From G963667425 sp963667425 [NCBI: bacterium] (GTDB lineage: Bacteria > UBP6 > UBA1177), in contig OY763407.1 in NCBI GenBank assembly GCA_963667425.1, positions 372,001-436,000 on the forward strand: a DNA stretch of 64,000 nt, given 5' to 3'. Every line of letters starts with the position of its first letter. The stretch's first letter is position 1. A model generated the notes under the pieces. It made no database searches, was not told the origin of the DNA, and was given only the letters and a program-made list of their open reading frames with translations. Positions 1-9,268 of the stretch are shown piece by piece. The position numbers and the translations under genes are program-made.

Positions 1-99
1 GTCTATGAAATTGCGTGCTTCATATCCAAGATTATACGAAGCGGCAAGATGTTCATACTTAAGCGAACCCTGACCCGGAAACATCATAACAGTTTTCAT
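1..99 (-). CDS. fabD: Malonyl-CoA:ACP transacylase, N-terminus only (partial)
   Basis: The first 33 codons of a minus-strand gene that runs off the left edge. The product begins MKTVMMFPGQGS; the FPGQGS motif a few residues from the start is the signature of the FabD family, which moves malonyl groups from CoA to acyl carrier protein in fatty acid synthesis. The residue after the motif is Leu where most FabD proteins have Gln, which is a small departure. The ATG (complement of 97-99) follows a weak TAAGG ribosome site. Too little is present to exclude a FabD-like acyltransferase domain of another enzyme. Confidence 0.7.
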   Translation of the reverse strand, partial: MKTVMMFPGQGSLKYEHLAASYNLGYEARNFID

Positions 100-172
100 A
101 ACCAAACCTTAGGCATAAAAATATATTTCGAAGTATAAACAAAAATATGAAAAAAAAAATAAAAAAATCCTC

Positions 173-202
173 TTGACGAAAAAAGAAGCGGACTTATATA
201 AA
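173..202 (+). promoter_or_regulatory. Probable sigma-70 type promoter of the small heat-shock gene
   Basis: TTGACG at 173-178 is followed after 18 bases by TATAAA at 197-202 (TATATA at 195-200 with a 16-base spacer is an alternative). It lies about 40 bases before the hsp20 start. I saw no CIRCE inverted repeat. Confidence 0.55.
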
Positions 203-239
203 TTCGCGGTTATTGGTTGATTATTAAATGGAGGTAATC

Positions 240-671
240 ATGAAACTTATGAACTACGGAAAACCTTATGCACCGGCAAAAAATTACAGCTCCATTTTTG
301 GAGACATTTTCTCGGATTTCTTTAGTGATGCAATGACCAGATCAAATTCGGACTGGCCGAAAGTAGACATTGAAGAGAACGAAAAAGAGTACGTTTTCAA
401 TGTAGATCTTCCAGGAATAAAAAAAGAGGATGTTAACATTGAGCTTAATGGAGATGTTCTTGTAATTTCAGGTGAAAAGAAGGAGGAAAAAAGCGTTGAA
501 GAGCGTAAATATCACCTGAAAGAGAGTTTTTGCGGAACATTTAGGAGAAGCTTTAAAATGCCTGATGCTATTGATTCTGAAAAATCAGAAGCATCATTTG
601 AAAATGGCATATTAACTCTCAAAGTTCCAAAAAGTGATGCTTCGAAAACCAGGAAAATAGAAATAAAGTAA
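240..671 (+). CDS. hsp20: Small heat shock protein, Hsp20/alpha-crystallin family
   Basis: A 143-residue ATP-independent holdase chaperone that binds unfolding proteins in the cytoplasm. The alpha-crystallin domain spans about residues 38-135, with the conserved FENGILTLKVPK segment near its end and a C-terminal IEI (I-x-I) motif used for oligomer contacts. Length is typical. An in-frame ATG at 228 exists, but the sequence between it and 240 contains the GGAGGT ribosome site (230-235), so the ATG at 240 is the real start. It is a single-gene unit with its own promoter and a strong terminator. Confidence 0.92.
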   Translation: MKLMNYGKPYAPAKNYSSIFGDIFSDFFSDAMTRSNSDWPKVDIEENEKEYVFNVDLPGIKKEDVNIELNGDVLVISGEKKEEKSVEERKYHLKESFCGTFRRSFKMPDAIDSEKSEASFENGILTLKVPKSDASKTRKIEIK

Positions 672-692
672 TATTTGCCGAAAAAAGGTTAT

Positions 693-719
693 AAGGCGGG
701 TTTAATACCCGCCTTTTTT
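693..719 (+). terminator. Rho-independent terminator after hsp20
   Basis: Perfect 8-bp stem AAGGCGGG (693-700) and CCCGCCTT (708-715) with a 7-base loop, running into a T tract. Confidence 0.9.
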
Positions 720-984
720 GTTTTAATCAAGAGTATAAAATTAATAGTCTTTAAAAAAATAAAAATCTTTAAAATTTCAATATTTAAAACAAGTATTCTG
801 TACCTAGGCTTTAAGATTAAATAAAAATATTAAATTCATAGAATGAATTATTTTGTTAATGTTTAGTGTAGTGATTTTTTATATAGTTATTTATACTTTT
901 GTGCAATATTCTTTTTATTTAATATTTGTTTAACAATGTTTTTTTTATTGTAAAATCTTTTAATTCTTTTAATTTGGCAGTAGC
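720..984. other. AT-rich intergenic region without a recognisable gene
   Basis: About 265 bases of very AT-rich sequence between the hsp20 terminator and the promoter of the PilY1-like operon. I see no convincing ribosome site with a conserved-looking product on either strand and no RNA gene. Confidence 0.6.
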
Positions 985-1013
985 TTGATTTTTCTTCAAA
1001 ACTGGTATATACT
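985..1013 (+). promoter_or_regulatory. Candidate promoter of the PilY1-like operon
   Basis: TTGATT (985-990) and TATACT (1008-1013) are separated by 17 bases, giving a predicted start near 1020 and a leader of about 50 bases before the GTG at 1069. ACTGG at 1001-1005 and CCAGT at 1017-1021 form a short inverted repeat around the -10 and could be an operator. Confidence 0.4.
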
Positions 1014-1068
1014 TTGCCAGTATTATTGTGTAAAAAAGAAAATATATATATCTCAACGGAGGAAAGTC

Positions 1069-4000
1069 GTGAGAAAGTTGATGCTTTTTTTAGTGTTTTT
1101 ACTGCCGTTTTTTTTAATAAATTCGGCTGAACACGATCTTTATATGCGCAACACCGTTTCCCCAAATGTTATGTTTATGATTGACGTTTCAGGTTCAATG
1201 GCTCTGTCTGTTTGTGATGTTGGAGAACATGGCGCTTGTGGTGCCAGTGTTTACTATGGTTCAACTGGTGCTTCATGTACATGTACTATGGGTGGCATCA
1301 CATACACTGGTACATATAAAACAAGAATCGATTATATGCGTAATGCAATGTCAGTTGTTTTTAATTCCCTTATTCCTTACGGTATAAAAGCAAACGTGGG
1401 CTATTTCCCGGCAGCTAATGCAAAGGGAACAGGCTGGTTTTGGGCTGGGAAAAAATGGTATGGTGCCAGATTTATGAGTGAAGATTTTATAAAGCTTACA
1501 AATGATTCTGTTTATCAGTTTGTTGGTGTGAATTCTTCAGGTGGATATCTTAATTCCAGTGATCTTGATCCTCATGGAACAACTCCATCCGGAGACGCAC
1601 TTATAAAAGCGTATGATTATCTTTATAATAATAACGATGAGCTTTTGTCATGCAGGCAAAATATTCTTATTCTGATTACCGATGGTGTTCCGGTTGAGGA
1701 TAATCCTTCAAAATATATATGGCGTTTTGGTTCCGATTCTGATCACAACATGGCTCCTAGAACTTCCGGTAGTGGTGAGGTTAGAGATAGTAACTTTTTT
1801 GGTCTTTTTGGAAGTACAAAAATTTGTGATTCCGGCTGTAATGCAACAGATCCGTGCCTTTGTCCAGGTTATAGAAACAGCCTTCTTTCAAGAAGTGAAC
1901 TGAAATTTGATTGGGATTTTCACCTCATATTTCCTGCTATAGCGTGTTTGAGTTGGTACTATTCTCCTGGTTGTAAAAATGATCCACTTTCTCCTTGTAG
2001 TGGAGATTCCTGTAATACAAATGCGGCTCCAAGCGACAACTGCGATAATGCTCATCTTGGATGGGGTTGTGACAGTGATCCTGCTGAAACTGTAAGTTCT
2101 TGTAAGTATATAGCTTTTGATAGGCTTAGATATGGATACATGGACCAATGGCACTATTATGGCGATGGTTCAGATCCAGGTAATCCTGGCGCCAGTACCG
2201 GAGGTTGGCTTGGAACAATTATAAAAATTTTAGGCAATTTAGGTCAGAGACTTCTTGAGCTTTTTGGTGAAGGTGAATATTACCATCCGAATCCTTTGAA
2301 TCAGAGTCCAAATAATGCTGCCGGTATTGCATCTTTCGTATATGAAGGTAACCCTTATTTTAAAGATACAAATCAAACTATGGTATTTGATACTGATGGC
2401 ACCAGAAGTGATGGCACAATTATGCAGGGCTGTTCCAAAGCAAGACTTTATCATAACCTTGCCGGTTCAGGTGAAACAGAATCTGATTGTCCTGCTGGAA
2501 ATTGTCCAGGTAACAGAATAAGAATTTTTCCGATTTTCTTTCAGGATTACGATGCAAATACATCTTCTTCTGCATATAATTATGGTAAAGGACTTATTGA
2601 AAAAATAGCTAATGTAACAAATGGTACTTTTACAAATGCAAGTAACACGAATGATCTTGTTACCAGTGTTAAAAATGCGGTAATATCAAGCATCAATGAT
2701 GTTACAACATCTTCGGCACCGGGTGTTTCAGTAAGTACTGATGGTGTGACTCTTGGAAGTGATCTTTTCCTTCCTCTTTTTTATGTCCCTCCAAGAGAGC
2801 ATTGGTGGGGTACAATAGCCAAGGTTTCAATAGATGGTGAGAACGGCTATTTTGCCAGCACTGATTATGACAATGATGGAGTTGGTGATACTCTTACAAA
2901 AGATGATAATGGTCAATATATTATGAACACTCAGGTTAAAGAGAAGTTTGCATCTCTTTCTGCCGGAAGTGATAAATATTATAATGAGGCGGCAATTAAT
3001 GCTGTAGGTAAACCTGCCACAAGCCCTGCTGGTTTTTCTATAGGAAATGAAGTCCCTGTTAGAAAAGACATATATGATTCTACTGGCGGCTATAGAGTTG
3101 GCAAGGTTTTTTATGTCGAAGAGGATACGACAGCTGACACTTTAAGATCTATGACTATTTCTGATGATAAGGGAGTCGGAACGTTTATAAGAGGTTGTGA
3201 GGTTGGTCAGGTTTGTTCTCAAGCACAAATAAGACCTAATCCGCTTGGAGATTTTTGGCATTCTTCTCCTCAAATACTACGTTATCCTTTAGGTGTTACA
3301 GGAACAAATTATATGCTTGCAGGGAGTAATGCAGGTTTCCTTCATGTTTTTAATTCAACAACTGGAAGAGAAATTTCTCTTATAGTTCCTTCAGCTTCAT
3401 TATATGCTAAACATCTTGATTTAGGCTACTATAAAAATTATGGAAAAAGCGACCTTTATGGCGTTGATCTTAAAGTTGGAAGGATCTATTATCCAAATAA
3501 TCTTTATGGTTTTACAGAAGATTGGGTTTCAATTGGTTTCAGACGTGGAGGAAATGGTTATACTTTTATAAAATCGGATGATCTTTTCAATAGTACAATA
3601 GCAGGAAAATCTGTTGTAAGATGGAAAGGTTCAAGTGGTTTTTATCAATCATGGGCTACGCCTTCTTTAATGATTCATACAGCATCAAGCGCTATTGATG
3701 AAAAATTTGTTATAGCACCAAGTGGATATCATGAGTTCTTTGATACTGATATTGATAATACAGCTGATTTTACAGCTGCAACGACAACGAATCATTTCTT
3801 TTATGGTTCAATCTGGGATAACTCTACCGCTACAGGTGTAAGAGTTGTTAAATCAGATAGTAAAGCATATCCTGTTGTTGGTAAGATATATCCGTTTTAT
3901 TATGGTGCTCTGACAGCCGGAGATGCGGATGTTACAACAGTAGCTTCTCCTGAATATGGCGTTTTTTACTATACAGACATTGTTGGAAATGTGTTTACCA

Positions 4001-4221
4001 AATTTCATGGAGACAATCCTGAAAAGATCGTTGATTTTCCTGAACTTTCAAATCAAATACTTTCTGTAACGCCAAATAGACTTACTTTAAAGGTTTTTGG
4101 TTCTGCAAAACCTGTAAAAGTTGCAAGATATGGTGCAGCTGAATCGACTTCTACAACAGCTAGTGACAGGGAAATCTGGGTTTTTTATGGTACCGGTGAT
4201 ATTACCAGAGTAGTAAATTAA
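1069..4221 (+). CDS. PilY1/PilC-like exported protein: vWA domain plus most of the C-terminal propeller
   Basis: A 1050-residue protein resembling the PilY1 family, which sits at type IV pilus tips and acts in adhesion and pilus retraction control. Signal peptide about residues 1-20. A vWA domain starts at once, with the MIDAS motif DVSGS at 39-43 and DLDPHGTTPSGDAL further on. A DYDNDGVGD calcium-binding-like loop lies near 601. The PilY1-type propeller begins at GDFWHSSPQ (about 726) and continues through AGSNAGFLHVFNSTTG, but the protein stops just after FYGTGD, where PilY1 proteins normally continue with a last section. That missing section appears at the end of the next gene. The start is GTG 1069, six bases after GGAGG; upstream in-frame TTG 985 lacks a ribosome site and would spoil the signal peptide. 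Confidence 0.82.
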   Translation: MRKLMLFLVFLLPFFLINSAEHDLYMRNTVSPNVMFMIDVSGSMALSVCDVGEHGACGASVYYGSTGASCTCTMGGITYTGTYKTRIDYMRNAMSVVFNSLIPYGIKANVGYFPAANAKGTGWFWAGKKWYGARFMSEDFIKLTNDSVYQFVGVNSSGGYLNSSDLDPHGTTPSGDALIKAYDYLYNNNDELLSCRQNILILITDGVPVEDNPSKYIWRFGSDSDHNMAPRTSGSGEVRDSNFFGLFGSTKICDSGCNATDPCLCPGYRNSLLSRSELKFDWDFHLIFPAIACLSWYYSPGCKNDPLSPCSGDSCNTNAAPSDNCDNAHLGWGCDSDPAETVSSCKYIAFDRLRYGYMDQWHYYGDGSDPGNPGASTGGWLGTIIKILGNLGQRLLELFGEGEYYHPNPLNQSPNNAAGIASFVYEGNPYFKDTNQTMVFDTDGTRSDGTIMQGCSKARLYHNLAGSGETESDCPAGNCPGNRIRIFPIFFQDYDANTSSSAYNYGKGLIEKIANVTNGTFTNASNTNDLVTSVKNAVISSINDVTTSSAPGVSVSTDGVTLGSDLFLPLFYVPPREHWWGTIAKVSIDGENGYFASTDYDNDGVGDTLTKDDNGQYIMNTQVKEKFASLSAGSDKYYNEAAINAVGKPATSPAGFSIGNEVPVRKDIYDSTGGYRVGKVFYVEEDTTADTLRSMTISDDKGVGTFIRGCEVGQVCSQAQIRPNPLGDFWHSSPQILRYPLGVTGTNYMLAGSNAGFLHVFNSTTGREISLIVPSASLYAKHLDLGYYKNYGKSDLYGVDLKVGRIYYPNNLYGFTEDWVSIGFRRGGNGYTFIKSDDLFNSTIAGKSVVRWKGSSGFYQSWATPSLMIHTASSAIDEKFVIAPSGYHEFFDTDIDNTADFTAATTTNHFFYGSIWDNSTATGVRVVKSDSKAYPVVGKIYPFYYGALTAGDADVTTVASPEYGVFYYTDIVGNVFTKFHGDNPEKIVDFPELSNQILSVTPNRLTLKVFGSAKPVKVARYGAAESTSTTASDREIWVFYGTGDITRVVN

Positions 4222-4231
4222 GGAGAAGAAA

Positions 4232-7200
4232 ATGAATAAAATAATTCTAATTACACTTCTGGTTTTAACAGGAACATGGAATTTTCTGAAAGCTGATTGT
4301 TACAACTGTGGTCCAGGTAGAGATCACTGTAGTCAACAAAATCAGTCGTATACTTGCGGAAATGGTAGCGTACAGGAAAAGTATCATTATTACTGTTATG
4401 ATGATGCTTCTTGGAGTGGAAAAAAGAATGAAATTAATGGTGGTTATGTATACGAGAGTTGTGATACTGGCTCTTCAAATACAACATCTGCCTCATGTTA
4501 CTGTACTACTAAAACAAGCTGTTCTATGTGTAGCACCAGTTGTACAAATTTTACATGCTATCATTACTGTGGTGATGGTACCAATGATGCTTCTGAGACA
4601 TGTGATTATGCTAGTACTGCACCATATAACGTCAGTTCTTTTAATTGTAAATATGGTGATGCCAGTTGTTCAAACTCCTGTAATACAAATTGTAATGGCT
4701 GGACAGCTGGTACGGTAAGATATTGCGGTGATGGATCAGTTCAATCTTCTGGCAGTTATGGAAATGCTAGAGATGGTTATGCAACAGCTGCAGAAGCTTG
4801 TGATAAAAATGCTACCTCTTGTCAGTCTCTTTTTGGGTCGTCATACTATGCTGGATATAATGTAAATTGTCCTAATACAGGTTCAACTGGAGCAAGACCT
4901 GTAAGTGAATGCCAATGGCCTACTTCCACAACAGCTTCAGTTTGTCCAAAATGCGGAGATGGTTCAGTTAATGGTCCAAGTGGTGCTGAAAACTGTGATG
5001 GTTCAAATCTTAATGGAAAAAGTTGTACAAATTTTACAGTATCAAATTATTTTGGTGATACTGTGAATTATCATTCAGGAACTCTTTCATGTTCTTCATG
5101 TGATTTTGTAAAATCATCATGCAGGTATTGTGGCGATGGAATCTTTGATAGTTCTCGTGAGCAGTGTGAAAAAAAATCAGACGGAACCTTTATTGATGTT
5201 CCAAACTGTTCAACTAAAACTGTTACAAAGCCTGATGGAACAACAATGAATTACTACAGTACAAAATCTGCCACATGTACCCATGGTTGTGTTGAAGATT
5301 TTAGTGGGTGTGAGTATTGTGGTGATGGTGTAAAGAATGGCAGCGAAGAGTGTGATGATGGAAATGGTGACAATACTGATACATGTACTAATAATTGTAA
5401 AAACCAAATTTGTGGAGATGGTTTCAAAGGTCCAGGAGAAGAGTGTGATAACGGCGCTAATAACGGTGATGACAGAGCATGTACCTCTACCTGTAAATGG
5501 AATAAATGTGGTGATGGAAAAAGATGTACAAATGGAGATTGTTCTTCTTCACCTAATTTAAGTGGAACAGAAGCATGCGATGATGGAAATACTTCAAACA
5601 ATGATTCATGTCTTACTACATGTGTTGTTGCTACATGTCACGATAGCTATAGAAAAACGGCAAATTCTTCTATCTGGAATGGAACAGGTTCTCAGCCTGC
5701 CAATGAAGAGTGTGATGATGGTAACACAAGCAATGCTGATGGATGCGTAGGAACTTGTAAAGCTGCGACATGTCATGATGGTTATAGGAAAACGGCAAAT
5801 TCTTCAATCTGGAATGGTTCAGCAGCGCAGGTAGCCAATGAAGAATGTGATGACGGTAATACTGACAATAGTGATGCTTGTGTTGGGGCATGTAAAGCTG
5901 CTTACTGTGGTGACCCATATCAGAAAACGCATAATTCTACAATCTGGAATGGAGATGCAACAAATCAGCCGCCAAATGAGGCTTGTGACGAAGGTGCAGC
6001 TAACAGCTATACAGGTACCTGTACTCCTGAATGTGTAAAAACCGGATGTGGAGATAAATTTTATAATTCAGCTACAGAACAATGTGATGATGGTAATAGC
6101 GGCAACGACAATAGTTGTGTCGTTGTAGACTTAAATGGTGATGGAGTTCTTGAATGTAAATTTGCCCGTTGCGGTGACGGTTTTACAAAAACAAGTAATT
6201 CAGCAAACTATTTTTATTATGATGGGACAAATCATCCATGGACTTCAGACATAACTGCTCATCCTGCTAATGAAGAGTGTGATGATGGTGATTCAGCATT
6301 GAATAACAATTCTCGTTGTAAACCTGGCTGTATTGTAAATTATTGCGGTGATGGTTCTCCATGTACCGGTGCAAACTGTAGCACAGGGCTTTGTGCTGCG
6401 GTGAATAATACGTCGCATTGTTCAATGCTTGAAGAGTGCGATACCGGTTCAAATACAGTTAATTGTGTTGTCAACAATACTCATACAGGTCAGAAATGTA
6501 AAAATCCATACTGCGGTGACTTTTATACAAATAATACTGCCGGTATTTCTGAAGAGTGTGATAATGGAACAGCAAATTCTACTTCAGGAACATGTATGCC
6601 AGCAGGTACTTTTGAACGTAAGGATGGTGTTGCTACATCAATAAGAATCGATTGTGATAAAGCAAGGTGCGGTGACGGCTATACTCAATCAGGTGAAGAG
6701 TGTGATGATGGAAGTACAAGTAGCGATCATGATGAGTGTGTCGTTACTAATAGTTGTAAAAATGCATACTGTGGAGACGGATATATTTGGAATGAAAATG
6801 GTGGAACAGAAGAGTGTGATAACGGTGGTTATCCTAATGCTTCTACAGGAATTGATGATCCTGCTTTAACTGGTTATACATGTATTACTCATAACAAATT
6901 TGATTCATCTTTAAATTGTAAGCAGAATGTTTGTGGTGATGGTTATATCGGTGCAGGTGAAACTTGTGACAATGGAGAAGGTGGTGCCGCCCATGCTGAT
7001 CCAAGTGACCCTGCTGATATAGGAAACAGACTTGATGGTAAGTGTCTTCCTTCTGGAACACCTCACCCTGTTACCGGTTCTGATATTGGGTGTGGAAAGT
7101 TTGATCCTACAGAGAACTGTGGTGATGGTTATATCTGGGAAGATCATGAAGCATGTGATGACGGTAACAACGATGCAGATGATGGTTGTATTGCATGTGT

Positions 7201-8869
7201 GGTTGCAATTTGTGGTGATGGTTATGTGAAAACACATGATTCTTCAGTTTGGTATACTTCAACAAGTGGCTTACAGCCAGGTGATGAAGAGTGTGATTTT
7301 GCTAAATATGATTCAACAGGCAATCCTATAGGTAACAATGATGATCTTCCTGATGCTTGTAGAACAAATTGCCTTAATCCTAAGTGTGGAGATGGTGTAA
7401 GCGGTGATGCAAGATGGCAGGAAGCTACAACAAATCTTTCGGGAACAGGAAATGTTTGGGTGAAAGATATGGATAAATCTTCTTCAACATATGGAACGCT
7501 CATTTCTGTTGCAAGAACATCTGTTCATTCAGGTGATAGATATGCTGAAGATGATGGTAGTGGAACTGTTTCAAAAGAAACTTGTGATGATGGTAACTCT
7601 TTAAATACAGATAGCTGTACTAATGAATGTAATGATGCAGTTTGTGGTGATGGTTATGTTTGGAATGGTAGAGAAGAATGTGATGATGGTGCTGCAAATT
7701 CAGATACTGCTGTAAATGCCTGTCGTACAAATTGTGCTATGCCTTATTGTGGTGATGGTGTTACAGGTGATTATATGTGGCAGATGGCGGGAGAGAATTT
7801 AACTGACTCCGGAACTGTGTGGGTAAAAGATGACTCAACTGGTACACTCATTTCTAAAGATAAAAATACGATTCTTGCTGGTGAATGGTATATTGATGAT
7901 AATGGAGGCGTTCCTTTATCAGAAGAGTGTGATCCAAATAGTTCAAATAATGGAGTTCCACCTGCTGGAAAAAATAAATGTAGTCAGGATTGTAAATGGA
8001 TAGAGCATTGTGGTGATGATATTATTGATTCAGGTTCTCCATTTTATGAACTTTGTGATGGTAACTATACTGCATGTACAGCTCCAGATGTTCCAGGAAC
8101 TTGGGTAGCTGGAGCTGCAAAATGTAATAGCACCTGTAATGGCTGGAATACAGACGGATGTCTTAAAGAGTTTAAGAAAAATGAAGTTGTGGGTTTCAGA
8201 CATTTTTATTATGATTCCACTGATGTTGAATCAGGCTGGGCATCAAATGCACATCCATTAGCCAAAACAGATTTTGTCTCTATAGATCTTGACCTTAAAA
8301 AGACGACAGGGAATTACAGTAAGAGTGATGAAAATTACTGTAAATCAACTACTGGTATTGGTTCTTCATGCTATAGATATCCTGAAAGCGCGGAAGCTAT
8401 AACAAAGAGTGGTTGGCATTTCGAATTATGGCCTGATGAAATGATGGTCGGAAGTCCTGTTTACTACCTTGGAAAGATTTATTTTACGACTTATATAAAA
8501 TATCCTAAAGATATAACAGAAACAGAAACCTGTGATATGGAAGCAGAGGATACTATTGGTTGGTCATATTTGTGGGAAGTAAATGCTTTTAATGGTAAAG
8601 CAATATCAGGAAACATCTGGTGGAGAGATGATAGAGTTAAATCTTATCTTGGTAGAGGCATTGCTTCAGAACCAGTACTTGTAGGTGATTCACTTTTTGT
8701 TGGTTCTCCTGGTGACAAAAATGTAGGAACAGCTGATATGGATTGGGGTCCACATTATCAGCCATCTGATGATGGAATAGATCCACCAGCTCCTCCAAAA
8801 GTGCCGGGTCTTATAGGCTTTGACCTTTCAATAAAACCACTTAGAATCTTCTGGTGGAAAGTTGATTAA
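4232..8869 (+). CDS. Giant exported Cys-rich repeat protein ending in the PilY1 C-terminal section
   Basis: A 1545-residue protein with its own signal peptide (about 1-21, ending FLKA). Residues about 100-1300 hold roughly 23 repeats of the type CGDG-x(n)-E-x-CDDGN-x(4)-D-x-C-x(3)-C, the DUF4215/Myxococcus cysteine-rich repeat class, probably disulfide-bonded outside the cytoplasm. From about 1310 the repeats stop, and GWHFELWPDEMMVGSPVYY, GKIYFTTY and SYLWEVNAFNG match the closing part of PilY1 propellers. It starts 10 bases after the previous stop, behind AGGAGAAG, so the two are co-translated neighbours. Several repeats carry longer inserts containing a KTANSSIWNG motif (about 5650-5960 in DNA), evidence of internal duplication. 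The function is inferred to be extracellular, most likely pilus-associated adhesion. Confidence 0.8.
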   Translation: MNKIILITLLVLTGTWNFLKADCYNCGPGRDHCSQQNQSYTCGNGSVQEKYHYYCYDDASWSGKKNEINGGYVYESCDTGSSNTTSASCYCTTKTSCSMCSTSCTNFTCYHYCGDGTNDASETCDYASTAPYNVSSFNCKYGDASCSNSCNTNCNGWTAGTVRYCGDGSVQSSGSYGNARDGYATAAEACDKNATSCQSLFGSSYYAGYNVNCPNTGSTGARPVSECQWPTSTTASVCPKCGDGSVNGPSGAENCDGSNLNGKSCTNFTVSNYFGDTVNYHSGTLSCSSCDFVKSSCRYCGDGIFDSSREQCEKKSDGTFIDVPNCSTKTVTKPDGTTMNYYSTKSATCTHGCVEDFSGCEYCGDGVKNGSEECDDGNGDNTDTCTNNCKNQICGDGFKGPGEECDNGANNGDDRACTSTCKWNKCGDGKRCTNGDCSSSPNLSGTEACDDGNTSNNDSCLTTCVVATCHDSYRKTANSSIWNGTGSQPANEECDDGNTSNADGCVGTCKAATCHDGYRKTANSSIWNGSAAQVANEECDDGNTDNSDACVGACKAAYCGDPYQKTHNSTIWNGDATNQPPNEACDEGAANSYTGTCTPECVKTGCGDKFYNSATEQCDDGNSGNDNSCVVVDLNGDGVLECKFARCGDGFTKTSNSANYFYYDGTNHPWTSDITAHPANEECDDGDSALNNNSRCKPGCIVNYCGDGSPCTGANCSTGLCAAVNNTSHCSMLEECDTGSNTVNCVVNNTHTGQKCKNPYCGDFYTNNTAGISEECDNGTANSTSGTCMPAGTFERKDGVATSIRIDCDKARCGDGYTQSGEECDDGSTSSDHDECVVTNSCKNAYCGDGYIWNENGGTEECDNGGYPNASTGIDDPALTGYTCITHNKFDSSLNCKQNVCGDGYIGAGETCDNGEGGAAHADPSDPADIGNRLDGKCLPSGTPHPVTGSDIGCGKFDPTENCGDGYIWEDHEACDDGNNDADDGCIACVVAICGDGYVKTHDSSVWYTSTSGLQPGDEECDFAKYDSTGNPIGNNDDLPDACRTNCLNPKCGDGVSGDARWQEATTNLSGTGNVWVKDMDKSSSTYGTLISVARTSVHSGDRYAEDDGSGTVSKETCDDGNSLNTDSCTNECNDAVCGDGYVWNGREECDDGAANSDTAVNACRTNCAMPYCGDGVTGDYMWQMAGENLTDSGTVWVKDDSTGTLISKDKNTILAGEWYIDDNGGVPLSEECDPNSSNNGVPPAGKNKCSQDCKWIEHCGDDIIDSGSPFYELCDGNYTACTAPDVPGTWVAGAAKCNSTCNGWNTDGCLKEFKKNEVVGFRHFYYDSTDVESGWASNAHPLAKTDFVSIDLDLKKTTGNYSKSDENYCKSTTGIGSSCYRYPESAEAITKSGWHFELWPDEMMVGSPVYYLGKIYFTTYIKYPKDITETETCDMEAEDTIGWSYLWEVNAFNGKAISGNIWWRDDRVKSYLGRGIASEPVLVGDSLFVGSPGDKNVGTADMDWGPHYQPSDDGIDPPAPPKVPGLIGFDLSIKPLRIFWWKVD

Positions 8870-8896
8870 AATTTATTACAAAGTAAGAGGTCTTAA

Positions 8897-9268
8897 ATGA
8901 AGAAAGTTCTATTCTTATCTTTGCTTGTTTTGTCTTTTACTCTGTTTGCAGATAATAAACTTAGTAAGGAATTGATGTCTGCTAAAATGACTTTATCTGC
9001 ATGTGAAAAAATGGAATCGTGTGATTCAGGAACTTTAAATTGTAAGCTAAGAGCTTTACCTGACAAAATAACACCTGCTGATAGTTCTTGTTCAAAAATG
9101 TTTGAACAAGTTTCTGAATGTATTAATTCTATGAGTTGCAAAGATTTCAAAAATATTTTTGAAAAAATGAGTTCTTTTGATGATTATACAAAAGAAGCCG
9201 GTAAATGGCCAGCTTTTACTGGATGTAATGATTTAGGAATTAAATTTGTAAAGGAATGTATGAACTAG
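8897..9268 (+). CDS. Small secreted protein with eight cysteines, unknown function
   Basis: A 123-residue protein with a clear signal peptide (about residues 1-18, ending TLFA) and eight cysteines in the mature part, which suggests four disulfides. I recognise no family. It follows the Cys-rich PilY1-like gene by 27 bases with its own AGAGG ribosome site, so it is probably part of the same secreted operon. Its stop codon directly abuts the stop of the convergent gene on the other strand, with no terminator between them. Confidence 0.75.
   Translation: MKKVLFLSLLVLSFTLFADNKLSKELMSAKMTLSACEKMESCDSGTLNCKLRALPDKITPADSSCSKMFEQVSECINSMSCKDFKNIFEKMSSFDDYTKEAGKWPAFTGCNDLGIKFVKECMN

Noticed and set aside
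228-239. ATG at 228 as the hsp20 start
   Set aside because: The sequence GGAGGT following it is the ribosome site for the ATG at 240.
985-1068. In-frame TTG at 985 as start of the PilY1-like protein
   Set aside because: No ribosome site, and it would place 28 charged or aromatic residues before the signal peptide; GTG 1069 has a GGAGG six bases away.
4221-4243. Stop codon between the two PilY1-like genes as a sequencing error or frameshift
   Set aside because: The second gene has a ribosome site, a full signal peptide and a Cys-rich region unlike any continuation of the first, so two separate proteins are more likely.
5254-5601. Long open frames antisense to the Cys-rich repeats
   Set aside because: They arise from the low-complexity repeat codons (GAT, TGT, GGT), have no ribosome sites and resemble no protein.
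5640-5990. Direct repeats as a CRISPR array
   Set aside because: Repeat units are long, imperfect and translate in frame into the Cys-rich protein; there are no constant spacers.
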